DNA from: Enterobacteriaceae bacterium
GTDB lineage: Bacteria > Pseudomonadota > Gammaproteobacteria > Enterobacterales > Enterobacteriaceae
Length of the DNA: 64,000 bases
Direction: 5' to 3'
Assembly: GCA_902363335.1 (NCBI GenBank)
Contig: CABIZV010000007.1
Span: forward strand, 220,369-284,368
This document shows, in pieces, positions 48,968 through 57,374 of the stretch (its first letter is position 1; every line of letters starts with the position of its first letter). The notes under the pieces were generated by a model. The model was not told the DNA's origin, did not search any database, and was given only the letters and a program-made list of their open reading frames with translations. Made by a program: the position numbers and the translations under genes.

Positions 48968-49713
48968 TTGTCATCTCCCGGGCAGGATTGAGTGACCGGA
49001 AAATCGGGCAGGCTGTTCACGCCAATCGCATCTTCAATGCTTAACCACAGCCGCTGGCTTAACAGCAGCAGGGCAAACAGCACCACGATAGCCGTCAGAT
49101 GCAGACGCGAGTTGTCCGGCAATCGGCGGCGAGGAGGAAGCTGAAGTGATTGCCCGAGGGCTTCTGCCTCCAGGCGTTCAGGGACGGTTTCCGGCTGGGG
49201 ATCGTGTTGAAACGCAAAGCGCCACAGCAGCTGACAGGTTTCCTGATGATCCTGCGCATAGGCATTTTGTCGGCTGGCGCCAAAGCCCAGCGTCAGGCAG
49301 CGCAGGTATAATGCGGCTAAATCGCGCATCGCCGGGTTACGTTCGGTGAGTAGCGTCTCAATACGTCGCGGCAGTTCGTCGCCTGCGCTATGGGTTTGCC
49401 ACAGGTCATATTCCAGCGGGCAGGCTTGCCACAAGGAGAGGGCGGGCCAATCCTGGCAGCAGAGGATCGTTTCATCTATCAGCGCCACCAGCGCGTAAAC
49501 GGCGGACTCAATGTGCAAATGAAACGGCGCGCCCAGTTCACGCGTCAGGCGGCGGCTGTATTCCGCCATCGCCTGATGGCTGAGAGAAAATGCCTGCTGA
49601 TGCAGCTCGGTCGGGGTAAGCGGTGCGATTTTCCATTGTTCAAATTGACCCAGCCAGCGGCTAAAAATTTCGTCGAACAGGCGGCTGGCGGGCATATCAG
49701 TCATCGCTGGCAT
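48964..49713 (-). CDS. tssL: TssL (DotU-like) T6SS inner-membrane protein
   Basis: 249 residues from the ATG at 49713, with AGGAGG nine bases upstream; GTG at 49716 and later ATGs at 49704 and 49695 are also possible. DotU-type cytosolic part (ALVALIDETILCCQDW, LFQ-like helix bundle) followed by one C-terminal membrane helix (LHLTAIVVLFALLLLSQRLWL). No peptidoglycan-binding extension, so it is the short class. It overlaps tssK upstream and tssM downstream, part of the coupled operon. Confidence 0.93.
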   Translation of the reverse strand: MPAMTDMPASRLFDEIFSRWLGQFEQWKIAPLTPTELHQQAFSLSHQAMAEYSRRLTRELGAPFHLHIESAVYALVALIDETILCCQDWPALSLWQACPLEYDLWQTHSAGDELPRRIETLLTERNPAMRDLAALYLRCLTLGFGASRQNAYAQDHQETCQLLWRFAFQHDPQPETVPERLEAEALGQSLQLPPRRRLPDNSRLHLTAIVVLFALLLLSQRLWLSIEDAIGVNSLPDFPVTQSCPGDDK

Positions 49714-51034
49714 CACGTGGCGCCTCCTGTCGGTAGAGCATCACGCGTGCCGGGTTATCCGCCACTTCATGTAACGGCGCAATGTAGAGCGGCGTATTTT
49801 CCTCGAACCACTGAGCGCTCAGCGTGAGGGTGAACAGCGCAATGGCGGTATCGGTTTCCCAGTCCCCGCGTTTTTCCGCGGGCAGCGGCGCAATCGACAT
49901 CCCGTGCATACGCTGTCGGCGCAGTATCGGCAGGAACGGCTCGCTGGCGATGATGCATTGCCGCAGCCAGGCTTCCGCACCCAGCGTGGCGGTCACCGGC
50001 ATCATGACGCCTACCGTGAGGGTGTCACCTGCGCAAAGCGATGAGGGCAGCTCAATGAAAAAGGCGTTTTGCTGCAAGGTGAAATTCAGGCGTTGATGGC
50101 GACGGTGTATCTGGGCAAGCTGCGATTCCAGTAGCGTGAAAAGGCTATTAAACCCCGGCAGCATATTCTGGTAGTTAAACGCAGGCAGTACCGGCAGCGC
50201 TTTATCCGGCGCCAGAATGGCGGTTTGTCCGGTAAAGACGCAGAGGCTGCGAAATAAACTGAGCGGATGCGTGTGGCTACTGTTCACAAGGCTTTCCAGC
50301 AGGGGCAGCGCCCCCTGAACGCTTTGCAGCGCGAGGGTGAGCCAGAGCCAGTCGGTGGTGCGCTGATTTTGCTGCGCGAGGGCAATCTCGCGGCCAAGAA
50401 ACAGCATCTTTTCCCGCGCCTGTCGGCAAATTTTCCGGGTGCGCTGCGACAGATAATCGCCCTCCTTTACCACCGGAGAGGGCGCAAACCATGCATTCTG
50501 GCGAAAACCGCCTTCGGTATACTCCACCTGCAACAGCGGTAAGCACACCTGATCCGCTCTTTCGTTGTGGCTTACGATCCGCGGCTCGGCTTTCCACAGC
50601 GGGATGCTTTCAGGAAACTCGCCGCTGCTTAAGTCGGGAAGGGGAGCGCTGTGAACGCTGCGATAGCGGCCCTCCATGGTCTGCCATTGCCCTGCGCGCT
50701 GCGCGGGTGTAAGCGCTAAATACAGCGGATGTTCGCTGCCCGGTGAGGCGGGCAGTAGCGTGGTGCAATCAAACTCCAGCGGCGGATCCTGGCTGATATC
50801 ATAATCAATCGGCGCACCGTCGGGCATAACGGCCTGTAGACGCAGCAGGCGTAGCGTCCCTGCGCACAACGCCGCTTCGTCAATCTGTAACTGGTGCACG
50901 CCCCAGAACCAGGGATTGGCATCGCGGGCAAGCGTTGCGGCCAGCGTTTCATGGCGCAACGCTTGTAGCTGAAAATGTTGCGGCAGCATCGCCATCCCTT
51001 CGTACCAGCATACCGTTGCCGGAATTGTGCTCAT
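49697..51034 (-). CDS. tssK: TssK, T6SS baseplate adaptor
   Basis: 445 residues from the ATG at 51034; GGAAGG lies just before it, whereas the longer frame to 51070 would run into tssJ. The start VCWYEGMAMLPQHFQLQ is the diagnostic TssK N-terminus (W-x-E-G-M-x-L-x-P-Q-H-F-Q). It links the baseplate to the TssJLM membrane complex. One base separates the tssJ stop from this start. Confidence 0.95.
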   Translation of the reverse strand: MSTIPATVCWYEGMAMLPQHFQLQALRHETLAATLARDANPWFWGVHQLQIDEAALCAGTLRLLRLQAVMPDGAPIDYDISQDPPLEFDCTTLLPASPGSEHPLYLALTPAQRAGQWQTMEGRYRSVHSAPLPDLSSGEFPESIPLWKAEPRIVSHNERADQVCLPLLQVEYTEGGFRQNAWFAPSPVVKEGDYLSQRTRKICRQAREKMLFLGREIALAQQNQRTTDWLWLTLALQSVQGALPLLESLVNSSHTHPLSLFRSLCVFTGQTAILAPDKALPVLPAFNYQNMLPGFNSLFTLLESQLAQIHRRHQRLNFTLQQNAFFIELPSSLCAGDTLTVGVMMPVTATLGAEAWLRQCIIASEPFLPILRRQRMHGMSIAPLPAEKRGDWETDTAIALFTLTLSAQWFEENTPLYIAPLHEVADNPARVMLYRQEAPRDASDD

Positions 51035-51035
51035 A

Positions 51036-51503
51036 TTACCTTCCTTGTTCAGATACCAGCGCGAGGTCATCGGTCATTAGCAGCAGGTGGAGCGAGGTGA
51101 TGTTATCCAGACGTAGCCGATGATCGCCGTCGCTACGATAGCGGGCGAACAGCACAATTGCCTCGGCGGTTTGCCCCTGTAGCGGATTTTTGTCGGCCAC
51201 GAAATGCGTGCCGGGTACCAGTTCCAGCGACCAGATACCGAGCGCATCCGGCGCATCACGCACCATCTGAGCTTTAGCCTGAAACCACTGTTCGGCGGAT
51301 AATGACTGTATTTGCGCAATCAGCGCAGCGTCGCGAATGGCGACAATATCCACCGCCACCGGCGCGTTATCGTTGGCATCCTTAGCCACATCAATCACCA
51401 CCGAATGAATATCGACACGGCTTTGCCAAAATGAACAGCCGTTATTCATTAATAAGGTGATGCCTAATAATAATGTGCGAATAATAAAACTAATCTCTTT
51501 CAT
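51036..51503 (-). CDS. tssJ: TssJ outer-membrane lipoprotein of T6SS
   Basis: 155 residues. Lipoprotein signal sequence with cleavage before the Cys in LLMNNGC (about residue 23), then a beta-sandwich typical of TssJ (VDIHSVVIDVAKDANDNAPVAVDIVAIRD...). The motif VSEQ at the end is usual for the family. First gene of the leftward tss operon. An AT-rich divergent control region lies upstream. Confidence 0.9.
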   Translation of the reverse strand: MKEISFIIRTLLLGITLLMNNGCSFWQSRVDIHSVVIDVAKDANDNAPVAVDIVAIRDAALIAQIQSLSAEQWFQAKAQMVRDAPDALGIWSLELVPGTHFVADKNPLQGQTAEAIVLFARYRSDGDHRLRLDNITSLHLLLMTDDLALVSEQGR

Positions 51504-51873
51504 TCTATAAAATCCCTTTATAGCTGATTAAGAGGGTAATTAACGTTGTGGTGAGATTGTTTGATTTACATCACTATTAGACAATTCTGTACAAAATGAA
51601 AAGAAGGGGGCGCTGCCTGTGTTATGTATATAATTAATTTAGCTAATAATTATGGTTTGGGTGTTTGTGTATATTACTGATTTTTAATGATTTTAGTGTT
51701 CACCTTGCGCTTTTGTGATGTAAGTTATTTCTTAGGCAAAAATTAAAAAATTAGATTGATATTTGTTTTGGACTGTGTTTTTTATAATTAATGTCATTAT
51801 TGGTGAATGTATTAATGAATGAAGGTGCTGAGAAATAAGCATCAGGGATACTCTTGCAAATAAAGGATTAACA
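51504..51873. promoter_or_regulatory. Divergent control region of the two T6SS operons
   Basis: 370 bp, far more AT-rich than the genes on both sides, with A/T tracts, fitting H-NS silencing. No clear sigma54 (-24/-12) site or Fur box was seen. AAAGGA precedes the tssB start. Confidence 0.6.
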
Positions 51874-52380
51874 ATGGCAGAAAGTATTCAACATAAGCTC
51901 GATAGGATCCGTCCGCCGCGCGTACAAATTACCTATGATGTTGAAATTGGTGGCGCAATCGAGAAAAAAGAACTGCCGCTTATTGTCGGTATTCTGGCAG
52001 ACCTTTCCGGTCAGCCGGTTTCACCGCCGAAAAAGCTGCGTGAACGGCGCTTCGTGGAGATAGACCGGGATAACTTTGACGATGTGCTCGCCTCCATTGC
52101 TCCCCGGCTGGCGATGCAGGTGGAAAACCGCCTGACGAACGACGGCAGTAAATTTAACGTCGAACTCAATTTCAATAAGTTCGATGACTTCTCCCCGCTC
52201 GACATTATCGACCAGATTAAACCGCTCCAGCGTCTGTTCACCGCGCGTCAGCGCCTGCGTGATCTGCTCACCAAACTGGATGGTAACGACGACCTGGACG
52301 CGCTCTTGCAACAGGTCGTTAAGGATAACGCTGAGCTTCAGGCGCTGCGCCCCGCAGCCGAACAAACGCCCGCCGAGTAA
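51874..52380 (+). CDS. tssB: TssB, T6SS sheath small subunit
   Basis: 168 residues. Opens ESIQHKLDRIRPPRVQITYDVEIGGAIEKKELPLIVGILADLSG, the typical TssB N-terminus, followed by RFVEIDRDNFDDVL. It pairs with TssC to build the contractile sheath. First gene of the rightward operon; tssC follows after 25 bp. Confidence 0.96.
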   Translation: MAESIQHKLDRIRPPRVQITYDVEIGGAIEKKELPLIVGILADLSGQPVSPPKKLRERRFVEIDRDNFDDVLASIAPRLAMQVENRLTNDGSKFNVELNFNKFDDFSPLDIIDQIKPLQRLFTARQRLRDLLTKLDGNDDLDALLQQVVKDNAELQALRPAAEQTPAE

Positions 52381-52405
52381 CGTTTAAGCGAAAAGGAAAC
52401 GGACA

Positions 52406-53887
52406 ATGGATACTGTTCAGGAACAAGCCGATAGCGGCGGAGAAACCATCACGCTGAGCGTACTGGATCGCATCATTCAGGAAGGACGAATGGCGCGCGA
52501 TGAGCTTCAGCAAACCTATGCGCGTGACATGCTGGAAGAGCTGGCAACGCAGATCCTCGATGAAGGTATGGCGGTGGAAGGCGATACCGTGGCGATGATT
52601 AACCATCGCATTGCCCAGATTGATGAGCTGATAAGCGCCCAGCTTAATGAAGTGCTGCACCACCCGGATATGCAGAAACTCGAGGCCTCCTGGCGCGGGC
52701 TGCACCAATTTGTGATGAACACCGAAACCAGCACCCGGCTGAAGCTACGCCTGCTGAATGTCTCACGCAAAGAACTGCAAGACGATCTGGAAAAAGCCGT
52801 GGAGTTTGACCAGAGCACGCTCTTTAAGAAGCTCTATGAGGATGAATACGGCACCTTTGGCGGCAACCCGTACAGCGTGCTGGTCGGGGACTTTGAATTT
52901 GGCCGTCACCCGCAGGACGTCGGGCTTCTGGAGAAACTTTCTCAGGTCGCCGCCGCCGCGCACGCGCCGTTTATCGCCGCAGCAAGCCCGCGCCTGTTTG
53001 ATATGGGCTCGTTTGCTGAACTGAATATCCCGCGCGATTTGGCGAAAGTTTTTGAAAGCACTGAGCTTATCAAGTGGCGATCGTTTCGTAGCAGCGAAGA
53101 CTCTCGCTATGTTTCGCTGGTGTTACCACATGTCCTGCAACGCTTGCCGTATGGCCCCGATACCGTGCCGGTAGAAGGGCTCAATTTTGTCGAAGATGTG
53201 GATGGTCTCGATGCCAGCAAATATCTGTGGGGCAACGCGGCCTGGGCGCTGGCGAACCGCATTACCGACGCGTTTGCCTTATACGGCTGGTGCGCGGCAA
53301 TCCGCGGCGTAGAGGGCGGCGGATTGGTTGAGGGCCTGCCTGCGCACACCTTCTCGACCCCTTCTGGCGATATCAGCCTGCGCTGCCCGACGGAAATCGC
53401 CATCACCGACCGTCGCGAAAAAGAGCTTAACGATCTCGGCTTTATCGCCTTGTGCCATAAAAAGAATACCGATAACGCGGCGTTCTTCGGCGGGCAAACC
53501 ACCAATCAGGCCAAAATCTACAACACACCCGAGGCTAATGCGAACGCGCGTATTTCCGCCATGCTGCCGTACATCCTTGCCGCTTCTCGCTTCGCGCACT
53601 ATCTGAAAGTGATGATGCGTGACAAGGTCGGCAGCTTTATGAGCAGCGAGGAAGTGGCAAGCTACCTCAATAACTGGATTGCCGATTATGTCCTGCTGCG
53701 CGACAGCGCTCCGCAGGAAATTAAAGCGCGCTATCCGCTGCGCGAGGCGCGGGTCGATGTGCAGGAAGTTCCCGGTAAACCGGGCGTTTATCGGGCGATA
53801 GTTTTCCTGCGTCCTCACTTCCAGTTAGAAGAACTGACGACCTCATTGCGCCTGGTGGCAGAGCTGCCGCCACCGGTCACGGCCTGA
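52406..53887 (+). CDS. tssC: TssC, T6SS sheath large subunit
   Basis: 493 residues. LEASWRGLHQFVMNTETSTRLKLRLLNVSRKEL and YGTFGGNPYSVLVGDFEFG are the classic TssC signatures. The C-terminus (REARVDVQEVPGKPGVYRAIVFLRPHFQLEELTTSLRLVAELP) is the ClpV-contacting, sheath-locking end. Forms the sheath with TssB and is recycled by TssH. Ribosome site AAAAGGA precedes the start. Confidence 0.97.
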   Translation: MDTVQEQADSGGETITLSVLDRIIQEGRMARDELQQTYARDMLEELATQILDEGMAVEGDTVAMINHRIAQIDELISAQLNEVLHHPDMQKLEASWRGLHQFVMNTETSTRLKLRLLNVSRKELQDDLEKAVEFDQSTLFKKLYEDEYGTFGGNPYSVLVGDFEFGRHPQDVGLLEKLSQVAAAAHAPFIAAASPRLFDMGSFAELNIPRDLAKVFESTELIKWRSFRSSEDSRYVSLVLPHVLQRLPYGPDTVPVEGLNFVEDVDGLDASKYLWGNAAWALANRITDAFALYGWCAAIRGVEGGGLVEGLPAHTFSTPSGDISLRCPTEIAITDRREKELNDLGFIALCHKKNTDNAAFFGGQTTNQAKIYNTPEANANARISAMLPYILAASRFAHYLKVMMRDKVGSFMSSEEVASYLNNWIADYVLLRDSAPQEIKARYPLREARVDVQEVPGKPGVYRAIVFLRPHFQLEELTTSLRLVAELPPPVTA

Positions 53888-53903
53888 TTTAAGGAGATAA
53901 ATC

Positions 53904-54389
53904 ATGGATGCTATTTTTTTAAAGCTCGACAAAATCGACGGTGAAAGCCAGGTCAAAGGCTTTGAGAAGCAGATTGAAATCATGTCGTACAGCCATAACG
54001 TGGCGATGCAGGTCACCAACGATGTCAGTAACACCGAGCGTACTTCCGGGCGTGCGCATGTGGGGGAGATGTCGCTGACCAAGTTTGTTGACCTGTCGAC
54101 GCCAAGCCTCAATGAGTGCTGTTGCAGCGGTAAAGTTATTCCGACCGCGGTGCTGACGTTATGCCGCAATGACAGCGGTAATATGTTGCCGTTTATCGTT
54201 TATACCCTGTCGAACTGCGTCATTTCCCATCTCAGCGTGAGCGGTGGTTCCGGCGGTAAGCCGGTTGAAACCCTGTCGCTGAATTTCACCAAGATCAAAT
54301 GGGAAATTACCGCCCAGAAAATCGGTGGTGAAAAAGAAGGGAATGCCTCGTCGGTGTGGGATATGGCGCAAAACACTAAGGGTAGCTAA
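53904..54389 (+). CDS. hcp: Hcp (TssD), T6SS inner tube protein
   Basis: 161 residues. DAIFLKLDKIDGESQVKGFEKQIEIMSYSHNV is the diagnostic Hcp start, with GRAHVGEMSLTKFVDLSTPSLNE following. Hexamers stack into the tube inside the sheath. A run of three cysteines (ECCCSG, about residue 73) is unusual and could allow disulfides between rings, which is speculation. AAGGAG precedes the start. Confidence 0.96.
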   Translation: MDAIFLKLDKIDGESQVKGFEKQIEIMSYSHNVAMQVTNDVSNTERTSGRAHVGEMSLTKFVDLSTPSLNECCCSGKVIPTAVLTLCRNDSGNMLPFIVYTLSNCVISHLSVSGGSGGKPVETLSLNFTKIKWEITAQKIGGEKEGNASSVWDMAQNTKGS

Positions 54390-54391
54390 CC

Positions 54392-54796
54392 ATGTCGTCC
54401 ATTCCGGTCGCGCTGTTTGACCGGCTGATCGGCGGAGAGGTTTCCCCGCGCGAGTCGGTGATGCGGGAAATAACCCGTTTCTTCAATACGCGGGCTTCGT
54501 CCGAGGGCATGGCGGGAGACGATGGCGTGCCGGAGTGGCGCACTATTTACGCGGGGGATGAACGCGCGGTGCAGCAGTTTTGTCGGCAGCTACGCGATGC
54601 GCTGTTGCGCCACGACCCCCGAATTCAGTCGCTATCGGTTGAGGCTGTTGGGATGGATAAACAGCGCCTGACACTGTGCCTTATTATGGCGTTAAGGCAG
54701 AGCGATAACCGACTGATCATGAATATTCACTGGCAGCAAGGTGGCTGGCAGTCATCCACCCCGGGAGAGATCAATGGACGATCGATTGCTGGATGA
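54392..54796 (+). CDS. tssE: TssE, T6SS baseplate (gp25-like) protein
   Basis: 134 residues. FDRLIGGEVSPRESVMREITRFFNTRAS at the start and a gp25-like core (LRDALLRHDPRIQSLSVEAVGMDKQRLTLCLIMALRQSD). The stop lies 22 bp inside the tssF gene, so the two overlap. Confidence 0.92.
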   Translation: MSSIPVALFDRLIGGEVSPRESVMREITRFFNTRASSEGMAGDDGVPEWRTIYAGDERAVQQFCRQLRDALLRHDPRIQSLSVEAVGMDKQRLTLCLIMALRQSDNRLIMNIHWQQGGWQSSTPGEINGRSIAG

Positions 54797-56495
54797 TTAT
54801 CTACAGGAACTCCGTAGCCTGCGCGCGGCCAGCGGTGAATTTGCCCGTCGGCACCCTCAGGTGGCGTCAAAGCTGCGTCTAAGCGAGTTTGATTGTCCCG
54901 ATCCTCATGTTGAGCGGTTGCTGGAGGGTTTTGCATTGCAAAGCGCGCGCCTGCACCGGCGGCTGGAGGACGGCTATGGCGAACTTAGCGAGGCGTTGCT
55001 GGAACTGCTGTCGCCTCAGCTAATGCGCCCCTTTCCTGCCTGTTCGACGGTCTGCTTTGTGCCTGACCCGCAGGCGGGTTTTTTGACCACCGGCTATCAA
55101 CTGCCCGCCGGAACCCCGCTGTATGCTCTCACCGAAGAAGGCAATACCGTGTGGTGGCGGACTTCGCTTGCGCAAACGCTGTGGCCGATTGTGCTTGAGG
55201 AAGTCGCTTGGGAAGAGGCGGCCGAGGCGCAGCACAGCAGTGGATTTAGCGAAGCGCGCGGCGGCCTGCGGTTTCGGCTGCGCTGTTTATCGCCGCATCG
55301 TTTTGCCGACCTGACCATACGCACGCTGCGCATCCATCTGGCGGGCGCTCCGCAGGTAAACGCTGCGCTGTTTGATCTGCTCTACGCGCACACATTGGGC
55401 GATGCCCGCCCGTATCCGATAGGTCTGCACCGCGCAGAACATCTGCTGCCGATAGGCCCCGGTGAAGCCGCAAGTGGGCAAGCGCTGAGCGCCTGGATGC
55501 ATTGCCCACAAGCTTTAATGTATTTTGATGTGCCACTGCCGCCGCCAGGCGAGAGCGACACCTTAACGTTTACCCTCGCATTTGACCGGGCGCCAAATGT
55601 GGCGCTGGCGCTTCAGCCTGGGGATATTCGCCTGGGCTGCGCGCCGGTGGTGAATCTGTTTACCCGCACTTCTGAACCGGTGATCCCCTCGCATACCCGC
55701 AGCGAACACCCGCTGGTGGCCGACCACCACGATACGCAAATTGAAATTTATCAGCTGCGAGAGCTGTGGATGAGCCAGAAAGAACGCGCCTGGCGCGTTC
55801 CGGCGTACTACTCCGCCAGCGGTCACAGCGAGTCGCGTTGGTTCTGGCATGCCCGACGCAATCGCCATCATGGCAACCGTTTGTGGCTAACGTGGGTGGA
55901 CAGCCAGTTTTCCCCGGCCGAACCGCAGCCGGAAATCAGCGTGACGGCCAGACTTTGGTGCAGCAACGGATCCCGGGCGCAGACATTACGCGCCGGAACG
56001 CCGCTGGCGTTTGAATTCCCCGGCCCGGTTGCGCAGGTGCAGCTGCTGGAAACGCCGACGCCCCCTTCAGCGCCCGCCTGCCGGGGCGATGCTCGCTGGC
56101 GGCTGGTGTCATCGTTAGCGCTGAATCATTTTTCACTCACGGAAGGCGACAATGCTCTCGCCTCGCTAAAGGAAAAATTGTCGCTGTATGCACCTGAGGG
56201 GGCGACGAGCGCGCTGTGGCAGCAAATTAACGGCATCACCAGCCTGAGTTGCCAGCGGGTTAGCGAACATCACGGGCGAGACGCCTGGCGCGGCTGGCGA
56301 AATGGGCTGCGGGTGACCTTAACGCTGGATAGCGCCGCGTTTAGCGCCAGTAGCCGACTGTTATTTGCAGGCATTATCGCCCGATTTCTGGCGCAGAACG
56401 CGACGGCGAACTGTTTTGTGCAAACCGTATTACGTGACGAAGGCAAGGAGCTACCGCTGTGGACGCCGAGCGAATCCCCGACGCTAACAGCGTGA
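54774..56495 (+). CDS. tssF: TssF, T6SS baseplate protein
   Basis: 573 residues from the ATG at 54774 (MDDRLLDDYLQELRSLRAASGEFARRHPQVASKL, the typical TssF start), preceded by GGAG with proper spacing; the frame extends back to 54741 without support. LEDGYGELSEALLELLSPQLMRPFPACSTVCF is also diagnostic. It overlaps tssE by 23 bases, and its stop shares a base with the tssG start (TGATG). Confidence 0.95.
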   Translation: MDDRLLDDYLQELRSLRAASGEFARRHPQVASKLRLSEFDCPDPHVERLLEGFALQSARLHRRLEDGYGELSEALLELLSPQLMRPFPACSTVCFVPDPQAGFLTTGYQLPAGTPLYALTEEGNTVWWRTSLAQTLWPIVLEEVAWEEAAEAQHSSGFSEARGGLRFRLRCLSPHRFADLTIRTLRIHLAGAPQVNAALFDLLYAHTLGDARPYPIGLHRAEHLLPIGPGEAASGQALSAWMHCPQALMYFDVPLPPPGESDTLTFTLAFDRAPNVALALQPGDIRLGCAPVVNLFTRTSEPVIPSHTRSEHPLVADHHDTQIEIYQLRELWMSQKERAWRVPAYYSASGHSESRWFWHARRNRHHGNRLWLTWVDSQFSPAEPQPEISVTARLWCSNGSRAQTLRAGTPLAFEFPGPVAQVQLLETPTPPSAPACRGDARWRLVSSLALNHFSLTEGDNALASLKEKLSLYAPEGATSALWQQINGITSLSCQRVSEHHGRDAWRGWRNGLRVTLTLDSAAFSASSRLLFAGIIARFLAQNATANCFVQTVLRDEGKELPLWTPSESPTLTA

Positions 56496-57373
56496 TGGTC
56501 CAGCTGGCGCGTGAGCCCTGGCGATTCACGCTGGAACAGTATTGGCGTCTGCAACGGCTTGCCGGGCAGACGCCTGCATTACAGGGCGATATCAGCCTGA
56601 GTTTTGCGCCATCGGAAATAAACCGGCTTCGCGATGGCCGTGTGCAGGTACGAAGCATCGGCCCAGGCGGGCCGGATGGCGTACTGCCCTATGGCTGGCT
56701 GGAGTGGTTTTCGCAGGCGATGCAGGATAAAAACGCCGCGCCGCAGGATTTTCTGGACGTGTTCCAGCAGCGTTTTATTGCCCACCACGTTCGCGCATTA
56801 AGCCACTGGCGCATCGCGACGCCTTATGCCCGACAAGATCAGGCGGCCTGTACCACCATCCTGCGGGCGCTATGCGGGTTTGATTGCCATACCGCATCGC
56901 CTCAACTGCTGGCGCAAAGTGGTTTGCTGGCTGACCGCCGCCGCTCACCCGCCGGATTTATCGCGCTGGTGGCCGCAGCGCTAGCTGTGACTGTGCGTGT
57001 TGAGCAGTTTGTCGGTCACTGGCAGACGTTGCCGCGGGCCTCACAGGGGAAAATGCGCCGCCAGCTGGGACGTGATGCGGTGGCAGGTCGCCGGGCGTGG
57101 AATCAACAGGCGCTATTGCGCATTCATCTACATGTCACCGACGAGGCCCAATGGGCTGCCTTTTTGCCCGACGGGGAACCGTTCAAACAGCTCTGTTCGC
57201 TTGGACTGCTGTGGTTTGGGCCGGGGATTGACCTTGAACTTGCGCTGACCGGTACGCTGGCGCTGACGCAGCATCTGCGGCGAGCATCACCGCCTCGATT
57301 AGGACATACCGCGCGATTAGCGGGACGCAGGCTACAGCCTTTTTGCTGTCGTCTGTCACTTAAGGAGAAGTGA
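56495..57373 (+). CDS. tssG: TssG, T6SS baseplate protein
   Basis: 292 residues from the ATG at 56495, coupled to the tssF stop; a GTG or earlier ATG would lengthen it by up to 12 residues. Opens VQLAREPWRFTLEQYWRLQRL, as in TssG, with LSFAPSEINRLRDGRVQV and the LYGWLEW-like YGWLEWFSQAM later. Partner of TssF and TssK in the baseplate wedge. The next gene starts 2 bases after the stop. Confidence 0.93.
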   Translation: MVQLAREPWRFTLEQYWRLQRLAGQTPALQGDISLSFAPSEINRLRDGRVQVRSIGPGGPDGVLPYGWLEWFSQAMQDKNAAPQDFLDVFQQRFIAHHVRALSHWRIATPYARQDQAACTTILRALCGFDCHTASPQLLAQSGLLADRRRSPAGFIALVAAALAVTVRVEQFVGHWQTLPRASQGKMRRQLGRDAVAGRRAWNQQALLRIHLHVTDEAQWAAFLPDGEPFKQLCSLGLLWFGPGIDLELALTGTLALTQHLRRASPPRLGHTARLAGRRLQPFCCRLSLKEK

Positions 57374-57374
57374 A

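Noticed and set aside
51504..51873. sigma54 promoter for the T6SS operons
   Set aside because: No TGGCAC-N5-TTGC match could be found by eye in the divergent region.
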